Shown: one piece after another, positions 51,161 through 52,345 of the stretch
Numbering within the stretch: position 1 is the stretch's first letter
Layout: every line of letters begins with the position of its first letter
NCBI RefSeq assembly: GCF_042432905.1
Contig: NZ_JBHLWI010000026.1
Coordinates: 1 to 52,345 of the forward strand
Direction: 5' to 3'
Source of the DNA: Fontibacter flavus
Lineage (GTDB): Bacteria > Bacteroidota > Bacteroidia > Cytophagales > Cyclobacteriaceae
DNA: 52,345 nt
The notes under the pieces: generated by a model
What the model was told of the DNA's origin: nothing
The model's input: the letters and a program-made list of their open reading frames with translations, nothing else
The model's database searches: none
Position numbers and translations under genes: made by a program

Positions 51161-52345
51161 ATGAAATCAAAAATTTTACCCAACATCTTGGCTTTGATCC
51201 GAATGATTCCGCTTTTGGGATTGATGCTGATAATAAGTCATTCAATTGTGGCACAAACATCCCCTGCCACGATCACCACGGACAAGGATGATTATGCTCC
51301 AGGTGAGACAGCCATTATTACCGGCACCGGATGGTTGCCCGGAGAAACGGTCGAGCTCGATTTCGAGCATATCGGTGATTTTATCCCAGATCATGAGCAC
51401 GTATATAAATACGTTACAGCCGATGATGCTGGGAATATTTATTTTGAATGGTATGTAGATGAAAAAGAATTAGGAACAACGTTCCATTTAATGGCTAGAG
51501 GGCAGACTTCGGGTTTTTATGCTGAAACATATTTTACAGACGCAAATGTTAGATTTACTACAACTGGATTGCCTACAGGTCTGAACGTGACTGTTGCGTA
51601 TTCAGGAACAGCACCTGGGAATAGTCCCGTTAACACGACAGTTTCATTTTCTACAAGCGGTTCTGGAAGTAGTTCAAATATAGCTCTTGTAGGAAATTTG
51701 ATATTTTCATTTCCCTCAACTATTACATCAGGAGCTAACACTTATGAATTGACTAGTACTTCCCCTACATCCCCGTATGATGTACCAACTAATGGCTCAT
51801 TAACCATATCAGGAAATTACATACTTCAATCAGGAGCAGATGGGTCAATTGCATCAATTTCTATTGGTTCACAATCTTCAGCAGTTGTCTACGGATCATC
51901 TGCTACTGTTGATTATAATGTCACCTCGTTAAGAGCTTCGAATGGTAATGTTAATGGTACTTATAGTGTAAGCGGGCTTCCTTCAGGAATTACAGGTGTT
52001 TTTAATCCTGCATCCTTCAATTCAACAGGAAGTAATGCTTTTCCAGGATCTACTTTGTCTTTGAGCGTTCCTGATAATATAAATGCAGGATCTTATCCTT
52101 TCACAGTAACACTTTCTGCCGGAAGCACAGGTTCTGCTTCAACTGATGGAATTCTAATCATCGAAAAAGCACCGACCACCACAGTGGTGACAATCAACGG
52201 CGGTCCGTTCACCTATACAGGTTCAGCGGTCACTCCTGCAACGGTAAGCGTTACAGGTGCGGGCGGACTTGACCTCAGCCCTGATCCGGTTTACGCAAAC
52301 AATGTGAACGCGGGAACAGCAACGGCAAGCTACACCTATGCCGAA
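51161..52345 (+). CDS. N-terminus of a large secreted repeat protein (partial, runs off the window)
   Basis: An ATG at 51161 opens a frame of 395 codons that stays open to the last base. Signal peptide: about 1-33 (IPLLGLMLIISHSIVAQ). Residues about 34-128, ATITTDKDDYAPGETAIITGTGWLPGE onward to FTD, are the N-terminal Ig-like module often seen at the head of giant Bacteroidota surface proteins. Residues about 129-335 hold Ser/Thr-rich Ig-like segments. From about 337 begins an MBG-type repeat (VVTINGGPFTYTGSAVTPATVSV). The AT/GC level changes between these parts. A type IX secreted adhesin-like protein is the likely identity; the C-terminus is outside the window. Confidence 0.85.
   Translation, partial: MKSKILPNILALIRMIPLLGLMLIISHSIVAQTSPATITTDKDDYAPGETAIITGTGWLPGETVELDFEHIGDFIPDHEHVYKYVTADDAGNIYFEWYVDEKELGTTFHLMARGQTSGFYAETYFTDANVRFTTTGLPTGLNVTVAYSGTAPGNSPVNTTVSFSTSGSGSSSNIALVGNLIFSFPSTITSGANTYELTSTSPTSPYDVPTNGSLTISGNYILQSGADGSIASISIGSQSSAVVYGSSATVDYNVTSLRASNGNVNGTYSVSGLPSGITGVFNPASFNSTGSNAFPGSTLSLSVPDNINAGSYPFTVTLSAGSTGSASTDGILIIEKAPTTTVVTINGGPFTYTGSAVTPATVSVTGAGGLDLSPDPVYANNVNAGTATASYTYAE

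Noticed and set aside
51246..51741. Short frames on both strands inside the partial repeat protein
   Set aside because: The main frame from 51161 is open for 395 codons with a signal peptide and known domains; the others are by-products.
1..52345. CRISPR array, tRNA or rRNA genes, insertion sequence, prophage or integrative element
   Set aside because: No regularly spaced repeats, no cloverleaf-like segment, no transposase, integrase or phage protein were seen on either strand.

Overview
The window looks like chromosomal DNA from a Bacteroidota bacterium, most likely of the Cyclobacteriaceae (Algoriphagus-like). Reasons: AT-rich DNA, weak or absent Shine-Dalgarno sequences, several exact matches to the Bacteroidota promoter (TTG or TTTG, about 20 bases, TAnnTTTG), many lipoproteins and TonB/secreted proteins, and families typical of the phylum (DUF4301, DUF2452, DUF6526, DISM-type sensor kinase, a ParE/ParC pair). 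The family-level placement is inference from protein style, not from a marker gene. No rRNA, tRNA, CRISPR array, insertion sequence, integrase or phage gene was seen. About 42 complete genes and one partial gene are packed in short operons separated by clear, often bidirectional hairpin terminators.

Layout. 0.2-3.8 kb: a leftward unit of a TonB-dependent receptor, a lipoprotein and a His-rich lipoprotein, preceded by an elaborate repeat that resembles a metal-responsive operator; a zinc or copper role is inferred. 4-5.2 kb: secreted S8 protease. 5.3-11.1 kb: DUF3820, a secreted alpha/beta hydrolase, then an overlapping S9 peptidase and gamma-glutamyltransferase pair. 11.2-13 kb: a lone Hpt phosphotransfer protein, divergent from a translationally coupled trio (small membrane protein, DUF2452, unknown). 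13-18 kb: deoxynucleoside kinase, 3-hydroxyacyl-CoA dehydrogenase, CvfB-like RNA-binding protein, an ArsC-fold protein without its cysteine, YkgJ cysteine-cluster protein, an atypical ROK kinase and a small lipoprotein. 18.3-27.1 kb: membrane protein, ParE, ParC and, convergently, SMC. 27.2-34.4 kb: small membrane protein, WYL regulator, DUF4301, the 5-oxoprolinase set pxpABC, a hotdog thioesterase and a secreted beta-rich protein. 34.5-42 kb: M28 peptidase, acyl-CoA dehydrogenase, acyl-CoA ligase, GMC oxidoreductase, NTF2-like and DUF6526 proteins. 42-46.5 kb: polysaccharide deacetylase, small acidic protein, TrpS, a DUF1573 protein and YtxH. 46.7-50.7 kb: two related proteins resembling AraC sensor domains without the DNA-binding part, then a sensor kinase/response regulator pair. 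From 51,161 to the right edge runs the beginning of a large secreted repeat protein.

How the genes work together. Peptide and gamma-glutamyl breakdown is well represented (S8, S9, M28, GGT, pxpABC), as is fatty-acid catabolism (acyl-CoA ligase, acyl-CoA dehydrogenase, 3-hydroxyacyl-CoA dehydrogenase, thioesterase). Chromosome maintenance (ParE, ParC, SMC) sits in the middle. Most of the window is ordinary core genome. The places most worth a second look are the operator-like repeat at 3721-3792, the divergent Hpt/DUF2452 control region, the duplicated HTH-less AraC-like proteins beside the two-component pair, and the mosaic giant protein at the right edge.
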